A stretch of 41,149 bases of DNA from DATGZX01 sp035296965 (GTDB lineage: Bacteria > Planctomycetota > Planctomycetia > Gemmatales > Gemmataceae). Made by a program: the position numbers and the translations under genes. The stretch lies in assembly GCA_035296965.1 (NCBI GenBank), contig DATGZX010000436.1, positions 1 to 41,149 on the forward strand, read 5' to 3'. The notes beneath the pieces were generated by a model. That model saw only the letters and a list, made by a program, of their open reading frames with translations, had not been told where the DNA came from and did no database searches. How positions within the stretch are numbered: position 1 is the first letter of the stretch; every line of letters starts with the position of its first letter. Shown piece after piece: positions 16,362 to 23,892 of this stretch.

Positions 16362-16406
16362 CTAGCCCGAAGCGTCAGCGAGGACCTCGCTAACGCGTCG
16401 AGCTAG
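16362..16406. repeat. Planctomycete palindromic repeat (CTAGCCCGAAGCG type)
   Basis: The arms 16362-16383 and 16385-16406 pair at 19 of 22 positions around a single A. The left arm begins CTAGCCCGAAGCGTCAGCG. From memory, closely similar sequences are abundant between genes in planctomycete genomes. Here it lies downstream of the UPF0316 gene. Confidence 0.75.
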
Positions 16407-16511
16407 TATCAGCCGATTTGCAAATGGTCATTTGGGGAAAGGCTGAACGTGTGGATCGCTTTTTTTAGCCACCTTGGCGGGGAACCAGACTGCCTATCTG
16501 CGAAAGCTGGC

Positions 16512-17252
16512 TCAGTCGGTGGCAGCGGCCGTGATGACGCGGATGCGTTGATTGCTTGGGGACTCATCGCCCAAGCTGCGGCCGGTCCTTAGATTGTCTG
16601 GAGCGTCCATCCTGGCGAATTCCAGAGAAGGCGTCTGTCCAGCTGCTCCGCCCCAGCCAGGTAAGATCCGCAATTGCCGCAGCAGATTGGGCATCAGGTT
16701 CCGCGACCGACTTGCGGCTGCTGGGGAAATCCCTGCCGCGGCCGCCTGCAAATCCTTGACCGCGTAAAATGCCTTCGGATCGAACCCCCGGATGAGCGAA
16801 ACAATCTCCTTCAGTTCCCTCCGCTTGATCACACTAAAAATGACGCGCACCTGGCCCGTCGCGCCGCGCGCGTCGAGAGTCGTGACGCCATAGTCGGCGG
16901 CTCTGAGGCTCTCGATCAGCCTGCTCGCGTCTTTGTTGGTGGTTATCTGGACAACGAGGTTGCCGATCGCCAGTTTCTTTTCGATAAGCACGCCCAGAAA
17001 ATTGCCGAGGCTAAAGCCTGTCGCGAAAGCGAGATAACAGGGCAGGCTGCTGAGGTTTTGCATGATCTGGCCAATCGCGAAAAGCCAGATCGAAACCTCG
17101 AAGAACCCCAGCAGGGCCGCCAGCACTTTGCTTCCCCTGGTGAGACAGATCGTCCGGACCGTGCACAGCGTCACCACGCAAGTCTCGGCACAAAAAACCA
17201 ACAGAGGCAGCATGGGCGCCGCGGGAACAAAGTGGAAGACTGCGTAAACCAC
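16512..17252 (-). CDS. UPF0316 membrane protein (DUF5698-DUF2179)
   Basis: A 246-residue inner-membrane protein. The first 95 residues carry three hydrophobic helices (MLPLLVFCAETCVVTLCT, VLAALLGFFEVSIWLFAI, and the segment around LPCYLAFATGFSLGNFLGV), matching the DUF5698 part of UPF0316. Residues about 100-170 form the cytosolic DUF2179 domain (IESLRAADYGVTTLDARGATGQVRVIFSVIKRRE split across two strands), a small ligand-binding-like domain shared with YitT proteins. A Ser/Arg-rich tail of about 75 residues exceeds the usual family length. GTG 17252 is preferred because GGAGGGG lies just upstream, although the conserved family start corresponds to the Met at 17213. Function is unknown. Confidence 0.88.
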   Translation of the reverse strand: MVYAVFHFVPAAPMLPLLVFCAETCVVTLCTVRTICLTRGSKVLAALLGFFEVSIWLFAIGQIMQNLSSLPCYLAFATGFSLGNFLGVLIEKKLAIGNLVVQITTNKDASRLIESLRAADYGVTTLDARGATGQVRVIFSVIKRRELKEIVSLIRGFDPKAFYAVKDLQAAAAGISPAAASRSRNLMPNLLRQLRILPGWGGAAGQTPSLEFARMDAPDNLRTGRSLGDESPSNQRIRVITAAATD

Positions 17253-17560
17253 GAATCACCCCTCCGCTGCGTAACGATGGCCGCGGCAGCGAGGACAGAT
17301 GCAAGTCGTCTCGAAAGTCGCCGTGGCCGGTGTTTTCACAGACATGGAAGGGGGGATTCATACGGTCAAAGAAAAACGGCTTCAAGCCCAATAATAAACC
17401 GTTCTCCCCCAGGATCTGATCTGACGTGCACCTTGCAGTCGCTCGAACTGGATCCCAGGCCGGCGCCGTGCTCGCTGAGGACAGCTGCGCAAGCGGCACC
17501 CTCAGGATTTGTGATGGCTGTCGGGCCTTCTTGCTCGAAGCCACTCTGCTACAATCTCCA
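17253..17560. other. Gap upstream of sigma fragment
   Basis: This 308-nt stretch separates the divergent UPF0316 gene and the sigma C-terminal fragment. The plus frame that leads into the sigma fragment stays open back to about 17426, but its translation (MHLAVARTGSQAGAV…) shows no sigma region 2 features. I see no other gene. Confidence 0.5.
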
Positions 17561-17785
17561 ATGGAAATGGCCGAGCTATTAGCTGCACAGTTGCGGAAGC
17601 CCCTGAGCGCCGCCGGTATTCGCCAACTGTTGCACAGGGCTCGCGAGAAATTTGCCGATTCTCTCTTGCAACAAGTGGCGCAATCCCTGGACGAACCCAC
17701 GGCCGATCGGATCGAGGAAGAATTGTGCGAGTTGACCTTGCTCGAATACTGCCGGCCAGCTCTCCAGCGCCAGCAGCCAAGTTGA
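17561..17785 (+). pseudogene. Orphan C-terminal domain of a sigma-70-type factor
   Basis: From ATG 17561 the frame encodes 74 residues: MEMAELLAAQLRKPLSAAG, then IRQLLHRAREKFADSLL, then an acidic DEPTADRIEEELCELTLLEYC ending. This matches the last third of a planctomycete sigma factor class typically encoded directly before Ser/Thr kinase genes: a helix-turn-helix of region 4 type followed by a characteristic acidic C-terminus. Region 2 (core RNA polymerase binding and -10 recognition), expected in about 110 more N-terminal residues, is missing. It ends 15 nt before the kinase start, retaining the operon arrangement. Either this is a decayed sigma gene, or a short DNA-binding remnant still translated with the kinase. 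Confidence 0.65.
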
Positions 17786-17800
17786 CCAGGAGTGCTCGCC

Positions 17801-19891
17801 ATGCCGACTGAGCGAACGGGGAACCCTGGTCCCTCTAGAGATGAACCCACGCTCGATCACCCCGATGCCGCCCGGCAACGTGCGAGCGAGGAATACAGCA
17901 CGTTGTCTGCAACGGCATCGCAAGGTGCATCCACGGGCATGGCGCCTACCTTCGCCGCCCCTGCCGAGAAAATGAAGGTGCACTGCGGCCGCGTCTTGCC
18001 CGGTCTCGGTCAGCGCATTGATGATTTTGAGCTGCTGGCCGTCTTGGGCGAAGGGGCCTTCGGCAGGGTCTTCCTGGCCCGGCAGGTTTCGCTAGACCGG
18101 CAAGTCGCCTTGAAGGTGACTGCCAACAAAGGCAGCGAGGCACGCACGCTGGCGAGCCTCGAGCACGATCATATTGTCCACGTCTTCAGCGAGATCCTGG
18201 ATCAGGGCCGCGATCTCCGCCTGCTCTGCATGCAATATGTGCCGGGCACGACGCTGCAGCGGCTGCTCGAGGCTCTGCGGCGCCGTCCGCAAAAAGAGTG
18301 GACCGGCCTGGCCCTCCTGGAGGCAATCGACGAACTTACGGTTCACCCGGCCTCTTTCCATGCCGATGCGCTGCGCGATCGCGAGATGCTCGCGCGCGAC
18401 GATCACATCCAGGTCGTGTGCTGGATGGCTGCCCGCCTGGCGGACGCGCTGGATTATGCCCATCACCGCGGCATCCTGCATCGCGATATCAAACCCGCCA
18501 ACATCCTCGTCAGCCAATACTGCAGGCCCCTGCTGGCCGATTTCAACTTGGCATTCCACACCGAACCTTTGGCAGGAGCGCCAAAAGAAAAGCTGGGGGG
18601 AACTCTTGCCTACATGGCTCCGGAACACATCGAGGCCTTCGACTCCCAGGGCGCGATCCCGCCGCAGCTGGTCGATCAGCGCTCGGACATTTACTCGCTG
18701 GGCGTCGTGGTCTTCGAAATGCTGACGGGCGTTCGACCCCACCCGGATCCGAAACGCGAGTCGAGCGAGTCGACCCTGTTGCGGGAACTCGCGGCACAGC
18801 GAAGAGGGCCCGTGCCTTCTCTGCGCAAGTTCAATCCGGAGGTGCCGGAGGTCCTGGAGCGAGTCGTGCAGCGTTGTCTCGATCCCGATCCGGGGCAGCG
18901 CCCTCAGACGGGGGCAGAGCTGGCGCGCGCCCTGGATGGCTGCCGGGAGCATCGCCGCATCGAGCGCGAGCTTCCTGTAGGCGGCATCCTGACGCGAACC
19001 GCAACAGCTCACCCGTTTCTGATGCTGCTCTTACTGGTGTTCTGGCCCCATTTCCTGGGCAGCGTCGTCAACATCTCTTACAACCAGATACGCATCGTCG
19101 ACGACTTGAGCGCCGCCCAGCAAAGGGCCTTCGTGCAATTGGTCCTGGGCTACAACCTGGTCGTCTATCCCGTATGTTTCTGGATCCTGTACTGGCAGGT
19201 CGGTCCGGTGGTTCGACTTTGGCGTCGCCTTGGGGAAGGCAAAGAAGTTGGCCCTGCCGAAATGGCTTCACTCCGGTCTCGGGTGCTGCGCATGCCGCTC
19301 TGGGTGGTCGCGTTGTCTTGCCTGGGTTGGCTGCCTGGGGGGCTCTTTTTTCCCCTGGCCATCTGGCTGCTGGCTGGGCCGGTGGACAGCGGGGTTTTCG
19401 GCCATTTCCTGGTTTCCTTCGCGCTCTCAGGCTTGATCGCGCTGACCTATTCCTTCTTTGGCACTCAGTACATCGCGCTGCGCATTTTGTATCCGCGGCT
19501 CTGGGTGAATGCCTCCGGAATCCGCGAGACGATTCGCCGGGAGGTCTGCGGGCTGGCTCGGCGACTGTGGATATTCCAGCTCTGGGCTGGGCTTATTCCA
19601 CTTGCAGGCGCCATTCTGATGATTGCAGTTGGGCCGGAAATCTCCGGCTACCGGACATTCCGCCTCCTGGCGACGTCACTGATCATCCTGGGGCTGGTTG
19701 GCTTTGGGCTGGCTTTGATGATGACGAACTTCCTCAACCAGACCCTGGTCACGCTCACGCGCGCGGCTAGCTGGCAACCGACAAACTGGAGCGCTTACTT
19801 ACATGCCGGGGTCGTGAAAGGCGAGATGCCGGGCAGGGCTCCAGCGACGGAGCAAAAGCAAAAGACGACCGGGATTCAGAAGATTCCCTAG
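17801..19891 (+). CDS. Membrane Ser/Thr protein kinase
   Basis: A 696-residue Hanks-type kinase. ATG 17801 follows AGGAG by 8 nt. After a 75-residue low-complexity head, the kinase domain runs about 76-380. The glycine loop is GEGAFG (83-88), the ATP lysine Lys105 in VALKV, the helix-C Glu probably Glu113, the catalytic loop HRDIKPAN (Asp229), the metal motif DFN (247-249) in place of DFG, and the activation segment end APEH. The C-terminal half has at least four hydrophobic helices (FLMLLLLVFWPHF, LVLGYNLVVYPVCFWILYW, LWVVALSCLGWLPGGLFFP and others), so the kinase faces the cytosol from a polytopic membrane domain. It probably forms one transcript with the sigma fragment. Target proteins are unknown. 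Confidence 0.93.
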   Translation: MPTERTGNPGPSRDEPTLDHPDAARQRASEEYSTLSATASQGASTGMAPTFAAPAEKMKVHCGRVLPGLGQRIDDFELLAVLGEGAFGRVFLARQVSLDRQVALKVTANKGSEARTLASLEHDHIVHVFSEILDQGRDLRLLCMQYVPGTTLQRLLEALRRRPQKEWTGLALLEAIDELTVHPASFHADALRDREMLARDDHIQVVCWMAARLADALDYAHHRGILHRDIKPANILVSQYCRPLLADFNLAFHTEPLAGAPKEKLGGTLAYMAPEHIEAFDSQGAIPPQLVDQRSDIYSLGVVVFEMLTGVRPHPDPKRESSESTLLRELAAQRRGPVPSLRKFNPEVPEVLERVVQRCLDPDPGQRPQTGAELARALDGCREHRRIERELPVGGILTRTATAHPFLMLLLLVFWPHFLGSVVNISYNQIRIVDDLSAAQQRAFVQLVLGYNLVVYPVCFWILYWQVGPVVRLWRRLGEGKEVGPAEMASLRSRVLRMPLWVVALSCLGWLPGGLFFPLAIWLLAGPVDSGVFGHFLVSFALSGLIALTYSFFGTQYIALRILYPRLWVNASGIRETIRREVCGLARRLWIFQLWAGLIPLAGAILMIAVGPEISGYRTFRLLATSLIILGLVGFGLALMMTNFLNQTLVTLTRAASWQPTNWSAYLHAGVVKGEMPGRAPATEQKQKTTGIQKIP

Positions 19892-19937
19892 AAGCCGCGG
19901 CCAGCAGACCGCATCCACAGTTCGGGACTTGCAGATA

Positions 19938-20040
19938 CTAAATGACCGTGCGGGATTCGGCAGTAGGTCAGGTTTCCAACCTGACCGGACAGGTTGGAAA
20001 CCTGTCCTACGCCGCTGCCGAATCAAGCACGCTGAGATAG
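19938..20040. repeat. Double-hairpin element E, copy 1
   Basis: A roughly 103-bp element starting CTAAAT. Inside it the outer arms GATTCGGCAG (19954-19963) and CTGCCGAATC (20015-20024) pair perfectly. They enclose two back-to-back hairpins: GGTCAGGTT/AACCTGACC (19966-19974 / 19978-19986) and GGACAGGTT/AACCTGTCC (19987-19995 / 19999-20007). It sits between the convergent kinase and MGMT-family genes. A second copy is at 37792-37895. Confidence 0.85.
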
Positions 20041-20062
20041 CCCGTGGCACGCAATACCATTC

Positions 20063-20539
20063 CTAGCGCCTGATCGCGCACAGGTGCTTTTCAAAATCGG
20101 CCACCAAGTAGCGTTTACCCTTCGCGATCACCTCGTGGCCTTCAGATTCCAACAGGTCCTTGAGCACGTCGATGCCGCCTGGATACTTGGGATTGAGCTC
20201 ACCTCCGGATTTGAGTGTGCGCCAGTAAGGAGTGGTGTTTTTCTCACCCTGGGCGGCAGCTTCCGCGGCGGCATGGGCAGCGATCCAGGCGAAGATGCCT
20301 GTGGTGATTGGACATCCGATGGAGGCACCATGCTTTGCCGCCAGGAGCGCGCGAATCTCGTTGATCGTGATCACCTTACCGGGCGGCACGCGCTTCATGA
20401 TTGCATCGACTTCGCGCGGCGCCGGAATGACCACGGTGCCGCGTCCCCAGCGGGCTTGCATTCTTCCCGTGATCGACACGACTTTTGGCAGGTCCTTATC
20501 ATCCGCGAGTTTTTCCCGCCACGATTTCTTCTTGGGCAT
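20063..20539 (-). CDS. MGMT-family alkyltransferase-like protein without Cys
   Basis: A 158-residue cytosolic protein. Its middle part matches the DNA-binding half of O6-alkylguanine-DNA alkyltransferases: VPPGKVITINEIRALLA (residues 51-67), the helix-turn-helix part, then PYWRTLKSGG (104-113) and KYPGG. In true methyltransferases the equivalent position reads PCHR with the acceptor Cys; here it is Tyr105, so alkyl transfer is impossible by the known mechanism. This parallels alkyltransferase-like (ATL) proteins, where the Cys is replaced by Trp and which flag lesions for excision repair, though this family's sequence is otherwise distinct (GCPITTGIFAWIAAHAA insert). A Lys-rich head precedes the domain. 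It is divergent from the ferritin/VIT1 gene. Confidence 0.8.
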   Translation of the reverse strand: MPKKKSWREKLADDKDLPKVVSITGRMQARWGRGTVVIPAPREVDAIMKRVPPGKVITINEIRALLAAKHGASIGCPITTGIFAWIAAHAAAEAAAQGEKNTTPYWRTLKSGGELNPKYPGGIDVLKDLLESEGHEVIAKGKRYLVADFEKHLCAIRR

Positions 20540-20712
20540 GGGCTCACCCGGGGGTTGCTGTCACGCGGTTGCCTTTGCCTTGGTTAAGTGTTGGCGTTCT
20601 TTCCTCACATTCTACCCTGAAACCTGGGAGTTTAGTACGATTGCCGTGCCGAATCGGCAGCTCGAATGTGAGGTCTCGGTCCAGTTCCTTCCCGTCAGAA
20701 AGGAATGCCGCC

Positions 20713-21669
20713 GTGCGTTCATTCAAGAGTCTCAGCGAGCAGGAAGTGCTTGCCCTGGCCATCTCCCTCGAAGAGGAAGATGCACGCATCTACGAGGATT
20801 TCGCGGATGGACTCAAGGCCGACTACCCTGCTACCGCCCAGATCCTTACCGAAATGCGTGCCGAGGAGGATGGCCACAGGCACCGGCTCATCGATCTGTA
20901 TCGGCGCAATTTCGGCGACCATATTCCCTTGATCCGGCGGCATGACGTCAAAGGTTTTGTAACGCGGAGGCCGATCTGGCTGGTCCGGCCACTCGGTTTG
21001 GATGCCGTCCGCAAGCAAGTGGAGCTGATGGAACTAGAGACCAAGCGCTTCTATGAGACGGCGATTCGCCAGACCACGGACGCAGGAATCCGACAATTGC
21101 TGGGCGACCTGGCCGAGGAAGAGCGCAAGCACGCGCTGCTTGCCGAGGAACTGGAGAGTAGCCGGCGCTCCTCGGGCGCGCTGGCGGAGGAGGCCGCCAC
21201 GAAGAATCGGCTCTTCGTCCTCCAGGTCGTGCAGCCCGGCCTGGCTGGGCTCATGGATGGTTCGGTGTCCACGCTGGCGCCCCTGTTTGCAGCTGCCTTT
21301 GCAACAGGCAAGACCTGGCCGACGTTTCTAGTCGGGATGGCCGCGAGCCTGGGGGCCGGCATCAGCATGGGTTTCGCAGAAGCCCTTTCGGACGACGGCA
21401 GTCTCACGGGCCGAGGCCGGCCCTGGTCGCGAGGCTTCGTTTGCGGGCTGATGACGGCCCTGGGAGGACTAGGGCACACGATGCCCTACTTGATAACAGA
21501 CTACAAAACCGCGACGGGGGTGGCGATCGCGGTCGTGGTCGTGGAACTTCTGGTCATTTCCTGGGTCCGCCATCGTTTCATGGACACCCCCTTGACCTCC
21601 GCAATCTTTCAGGTTGTCGTGGGGGGCGTGCTGGTGTTCATCACGGGCATCCTTATCGGTAGCTCTTGA
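20713..21669 (+). CDS. mbfA: MbfA-like ferritin/VIT1 iron exporter
   Basis: A 318-residue fusion of an N-terminal ferritin-like (erythrin/rubrerythrin) domain and a C-terminal VIT1/CCC1 membrane domain, the architecture of MbfA, which exports iron in Agrobacterium and Bradyrhizobium. GTG 20713 follows AAAGGA at a workable distance; the longer upstream frame runs across the promoter. The four-helix part keeps diiron ligands: Glu in EEEDARIYEDFA, ExxH in AEEDGHRH, Glu in ELETKRFYE and ExxH in EEERKHALL. The membrane part starts about residue 165 (GLAGLMDGSVSTLAPLFAAAF) and has about five helices including GMAASLGAGISMGFAEALSD. The expected role is sensing and export of excess ferrous iron. No iron-responsive operator was recognised. 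Confidence 0.9.
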   Translation: MRSFKSLSEQEVLALAISLEEEDARIYEDFADGLKADYPATAQILTEMRAEEDGHRHRLIDLYRRNFGDHIPLIRRHDVKGFVTRRPIWLVRPLGLDAVRKQVELMELETKRFYETAIRQTTDAGIRQLLGDLAEEERKHALLAEELESSRRSSGALAEEAATKNRLFVLQVVQPGLAGLMDGSVSTLAPLFAAAFATGKTWPTFLVGMAASLGAGISMGFAEALSDDGSLTGRGRPWSRGFVCGLMTALGGLGHTMPYLITDYKTATGVAIAVVVVELLVISWVRHRFMDTPLTSAIFQVVVGGVLVFITGILIGSS

Positions 21670-21758
21670 GTTCGCCGTGCAATCTGTAAGCTGTGTCGGG
21701 GTTCCGGGCAGAGTGGCTGGATTCCAAAACCGCTGTACTTGCTGGAGGAGACCCTCTC

Positions 21759-22394
21759 GTGGCTAAGTCTTTGCGGAAGAAAACGACGAGGTCGATCTAC
21801 GGCGTACATCCCGGGGTGTACATGGTTCAAAAATGGATTCAAGAGCTGCCGGAGAAGACAGGTAAATCGCTCGAGCAGTGGCTGGCTCTGGTGAAGAAAT
21901 CAGGGCCGGCGACGTTAGCGGAACGCCGCACGTGGTTGAAGGAGAAACATGGCCTTGGAACAAACTCCGCCTCGTGGATCGCCGAACGGTTGGATGGAAA
22001 GGGGACCGAAGAGGACGATCCCGATCGTTACCTGCAGGCTGCCGAGGGCTGGGTCGAAGCCATGTTCGCGGGGAACAAGGCGGGGTTGCGGCCGATCTAC
22101 GACGCTCTTCTCAAGCTTGGCTTGAGCGTCGCCAAGGACGTCAAGGCGTGCCCCTGTCAGACAATCGTTCCGCTCTACCGCAATCATGTCTTCGCGCAGA
22201 TCAAACCGACAACTCGAACCTGCATCGATATGAGATTTGCGCTCAAGGACACGAAACCAACGGGCCGGCTCATCGATACGGGCGGTTTCGCCAAGAAGGA
22301 CCGCATCACTCACCGAATTCCGATTACTAGCCTGAAGGAGATCGACGACGAGGTCGAACGCTGGCTTAGGGTGGCGTATGACATGGACGCATAG
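21759..22394 (+). CDS. DUF4287-DUF5655 protein
   Basis: A 211-residue cytosolic protein. GTG 21759 is chosen because GGAGGAG (21744-21750) ends 8 nt upstream. The N-terminal part (QKWIQELPEKTGKSLEQWLA…WLKEKHGLGTNSASWIAERL split by a short linker) is a DUF4287 domain. The C-terminal part from about residue 105 (IYDALLKLGLSVAKDV…CPCQTIVPLYRNHVFAQIKP… then DTGGFAKKDRITHRIPI) is DUF5655, a predicted transporter-associated or nucleic-acid-related domain of unknown activity. The pair is common in bacteria. It follows the ferritin/VIT1 gene by 89 nt on the same strand and could be co-transcribed, but no functional link is apparent. Confidence 0.85.
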   Translation: MAKSLRKKTTRSIYGVHPGVYMVQKWIQELPEKTGKSLEQWLALVKKSGPATLAERRTWLKEKHGLGTNSASWIAERLDGKGTEEDDPDRYLQAAEGWVEAMFAGNKAGLRPIYDALLKLGLSVAKDVKACPCQTIVPLYRNHVFAQIKPTTRTCIDMRFALKDTKPTGRLIDTGGFAKKDRITHRIPITSLKEIDDEVERWLRVAYDMDA

Positions 22395-22496
22395 CCGCTC
22401 AATCACTGTGTCGGCACGCGTTTGCAGACGTTCGATTTAACGACGCTTGACCCCACGGGAATTGCGCCACCGAGTTAGGGTCACGCCAGAAGACCA

Positions 22497-22769
22497 TTAC
22501 TGCTTCGGCTGCTCTGCTTCCTGCAGGCTAGTGTGGCCAGACTGGCATCTCTTGCCGCGCCGGCCGGAACCTGCCTCCAGCACCCTTACAATATCGTCCG
22601 CGGACATACCCCGCTGAAGCATGTCGTGCTTGAGGGAGGCATCCAACTCTGCCTGCCGGGACTTTTGCAGATAAGTTGTCACCGTGCCAAGGACGATGGC
22701 ACTGATCGGGATCAAGCAGCCCAACACAATGACGATGAGCCAGGGGTTTGCACTGAATAATTCAAGCAT
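22497..22769 (-). CDS. Small single-helix membrane protein
   Basis: A 90-residue protein with one membrane helix near its start (NPWLIVIVLGCLIPISAIVL), then a charged amphipathic region (YLQKSRQAELDASLKHDML) containing MSADDIVRVLEAG, and a basic tail. ATG 22769 has GGAG 8 nt upstream. The helix-then-coiled layout resembles small planctomycete and proteobacterial envelope proteins distantly like PspB, but I cannot assign a family. It is convergent with the DUF4287-DUF5655 gene. Confidence 0.75.
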   Translation of the reverse strand: MLELFSANPWLIVIVLGCLIPISAIVLGTVTTYLQKSRQAELDASLKHDMLQRGMSADDIVRVLEAGSGRRGKRCQSGHTSLQEAEQPKQ

Positions 22770-23079
22770 GGCAGGTCTCCATCAGGATTGGACGAGAGTT
22801 GAACTCGGCATCTATCGATTACTTGTTCGTTCCAGGAGTAGTGGCATTTGCACGGTGCGCAGGGAAAACCAGACCAACCAGCCGTCATTGTAACAAATGG
22901 CCACTCCCGAAGGTACGATTTGCGGTGGAGAGTAGACGGGAGTACACACCCTGCACTTGCATTGTGGCTACGGGGGCGTGAGAATCTCCTGTGTGAATCT
23001 CGCACAAGGATATTTGAGGAAGGGGAGAGGGAACGCGAAAGTCGGGGATCTTACGAGTAAGCGCCTATAGGAGCAATGT
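22770..23079. other. Gap between small membrane protein and speD
   Basis: About 310 nt with no convincing gene. Short frames on both strands lack ribosome-binding sites and protein-like composition. It holds the upstream regions of two divergent genes; no operator or riboswitch was recognised ahead of the AdoMet decarboxylase gene. Confidence 0.5.
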
Positions 23080-23475
23080 TTGTCCCCGGACTTTGCTCAC
23101 GATCTCGGGCATGCAATCATGAATGAAGTTCTGGGGAAGCAGGTCATCCTCGATTGCTGGGGCTGCAACAAGAAAATTGCCTCCGAGGATGCTGTGCGCG
23201 CTGCCTTACTGGAGGCCGTGGCCAAGGCGAACGTCACATTGCTGGAGCTTTCAGTCCACCAGTTCCATCCGCAGGGCATTAGTGCTGTCGCGCTCCTTGC
23301 CGAAAGCCATCTCTTCGTGCACACCTGGCCCGAAAAGTCCTACCTGGCAGTGGACTTCTTCACTTGCGGCAGCAATGCTCTTCCGGAGGAGGCGTTGGAA
23401 GTGATCCGCGCAGCTTTTATGCCGACTGACACGAAGGTGCAGCAAATCGAACGGGGTATCCCTCGTTCCCAGTAG
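23080..23475 (+). CDS. speD: S-adenosylmethionine decarboxylase, small prokaryotic type
   Basis: A 131-residue proenzyme that self-cleaves to make a pyruvoyl cofactor and decarboxylates AdoMet for spermidine synthesis. Numbered from TTG 23080, the cleavage site is Glu75-Ser76 in LLAESHLFVHTWPE. His81 and Cys96 (VDFFTCG) follow at the same distances (+5, +20) as Ser63, His68 and Cys83 of the Thermotoga enzyme. TTG 23080 sits 6 nt after GGAG at 23070-23073; ATG 23119 is an in-frame alternative closer to the usual family start but with no good ribosome-binding site. The length fits the SpeH-type class. No spermidine synthase gene is adjacent. Confidence 0.93.
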   Translation: MSPDFAHDLGHAIMNEVLGKQVILDCWGCNKKIASEDAVRAALLEAVAKANVTLLELSVHQFHPQGISAVALLAESHLFVHTWPEKSYLAVDFFTCGSNALPEEALEVIRAAFMPTDTKVQQIERGIPRSQ

Positions 23476-23524
23476 AAGGCGAGGTTCCCGCCAAGGGCGC
23501 ATCATGGCAGCCCCCGACTGCCAA

Positions 23525-23779
23525 TCAGCGGTCGGTCTTCTCCTCGGCTTTGCGATCCCATTCTTCGATTTGCTGTTTGAGCTCGCGCTCGAGGCCCTTC
23601 GCTCGTTCCTTGGCCTTACGCGCGTCGTTCTTGAACTTTGCCTTGTCCACGTGAACATTGATCTCCATTTTGTCCTCCATGGGATCATCACTCGTGGAAA
23701 AGCTGAACCAGTCCAGGTAATACCCAGCTGCCATTACAACGACCGCCAGCACAACAATTCTGGAAAGAAATCTGCCCAT
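23525..23779 (-). CDS. Small membrane-anchored coiled-coil protein
   Basis: An 84-residue protein starting at ATG 23779, with GGAAGG about 9 nt upstream. It opens with a membrane helix or uncleaved signal (RFLSRIVVLAVVVMAAGYYL). An acidic linker and a highly charged amphipathic helix to the C-terminus follow (KAKFKNDARKAKERAKGLER then ELKQQIEEWDRKAEEK), which should form a coiled coil. Open frame extends further upstream but runs through unrelated sequence. Similar short proteins occur in planctomycetes; the function is unknown. It is convergent with speD. Confidence 0.75.
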   Translation of the reverse strand: MGRFLSRIVVLAVVVMAAGYYLDWFSFSTSDDPMEDKMEINVHVDKAKFKNDARKAKERAKGLERELKQQIEEWDRKAEEKTDR

Positions 23780-23892
23780 CGCGGGACCTTCCTTTGTCAA
23801 AATCTGCGTTCTCCGACTCGGCGAGAGCTGCCCCCCATGTTCTTCTTCGCACAAAATGGACACGCATTTAAGCAGCAGGAGAATTGCCGGCT

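Larger units (their letters stand above)
15748..16511. other. 764-nt gap, no clear gene
   Basis: Several frames of 65-100 codons exist on both strands, but none has consistent composition, a ribosome-binding site or a recognisable family. What can be supported is a strong terminator hairpin reading on the plus strand (16265-16298) and a 45-nt palindromic repeat (16362-16406). The plus-strand terminator without an upstream plus-strand gene leaves room for a small RNA or unrecognised short gene between about 15780 and 16260. Confidence 0.5.

Noticed and set aside
18298..19770. 490-codon plus-strand frame inside the kinase gene
   Set aside because: Out-of-frame shadow of a kinase with all catalytic motifs intact.
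23076..23126. Sixteen-codon upstream frame overlapping the speD start region, as a polyamine-responsive leader peptide
   Set aside because: Its ATG is only 2 nt from the GGAG, too close for initiation; the same site serves the TTG of speD well.
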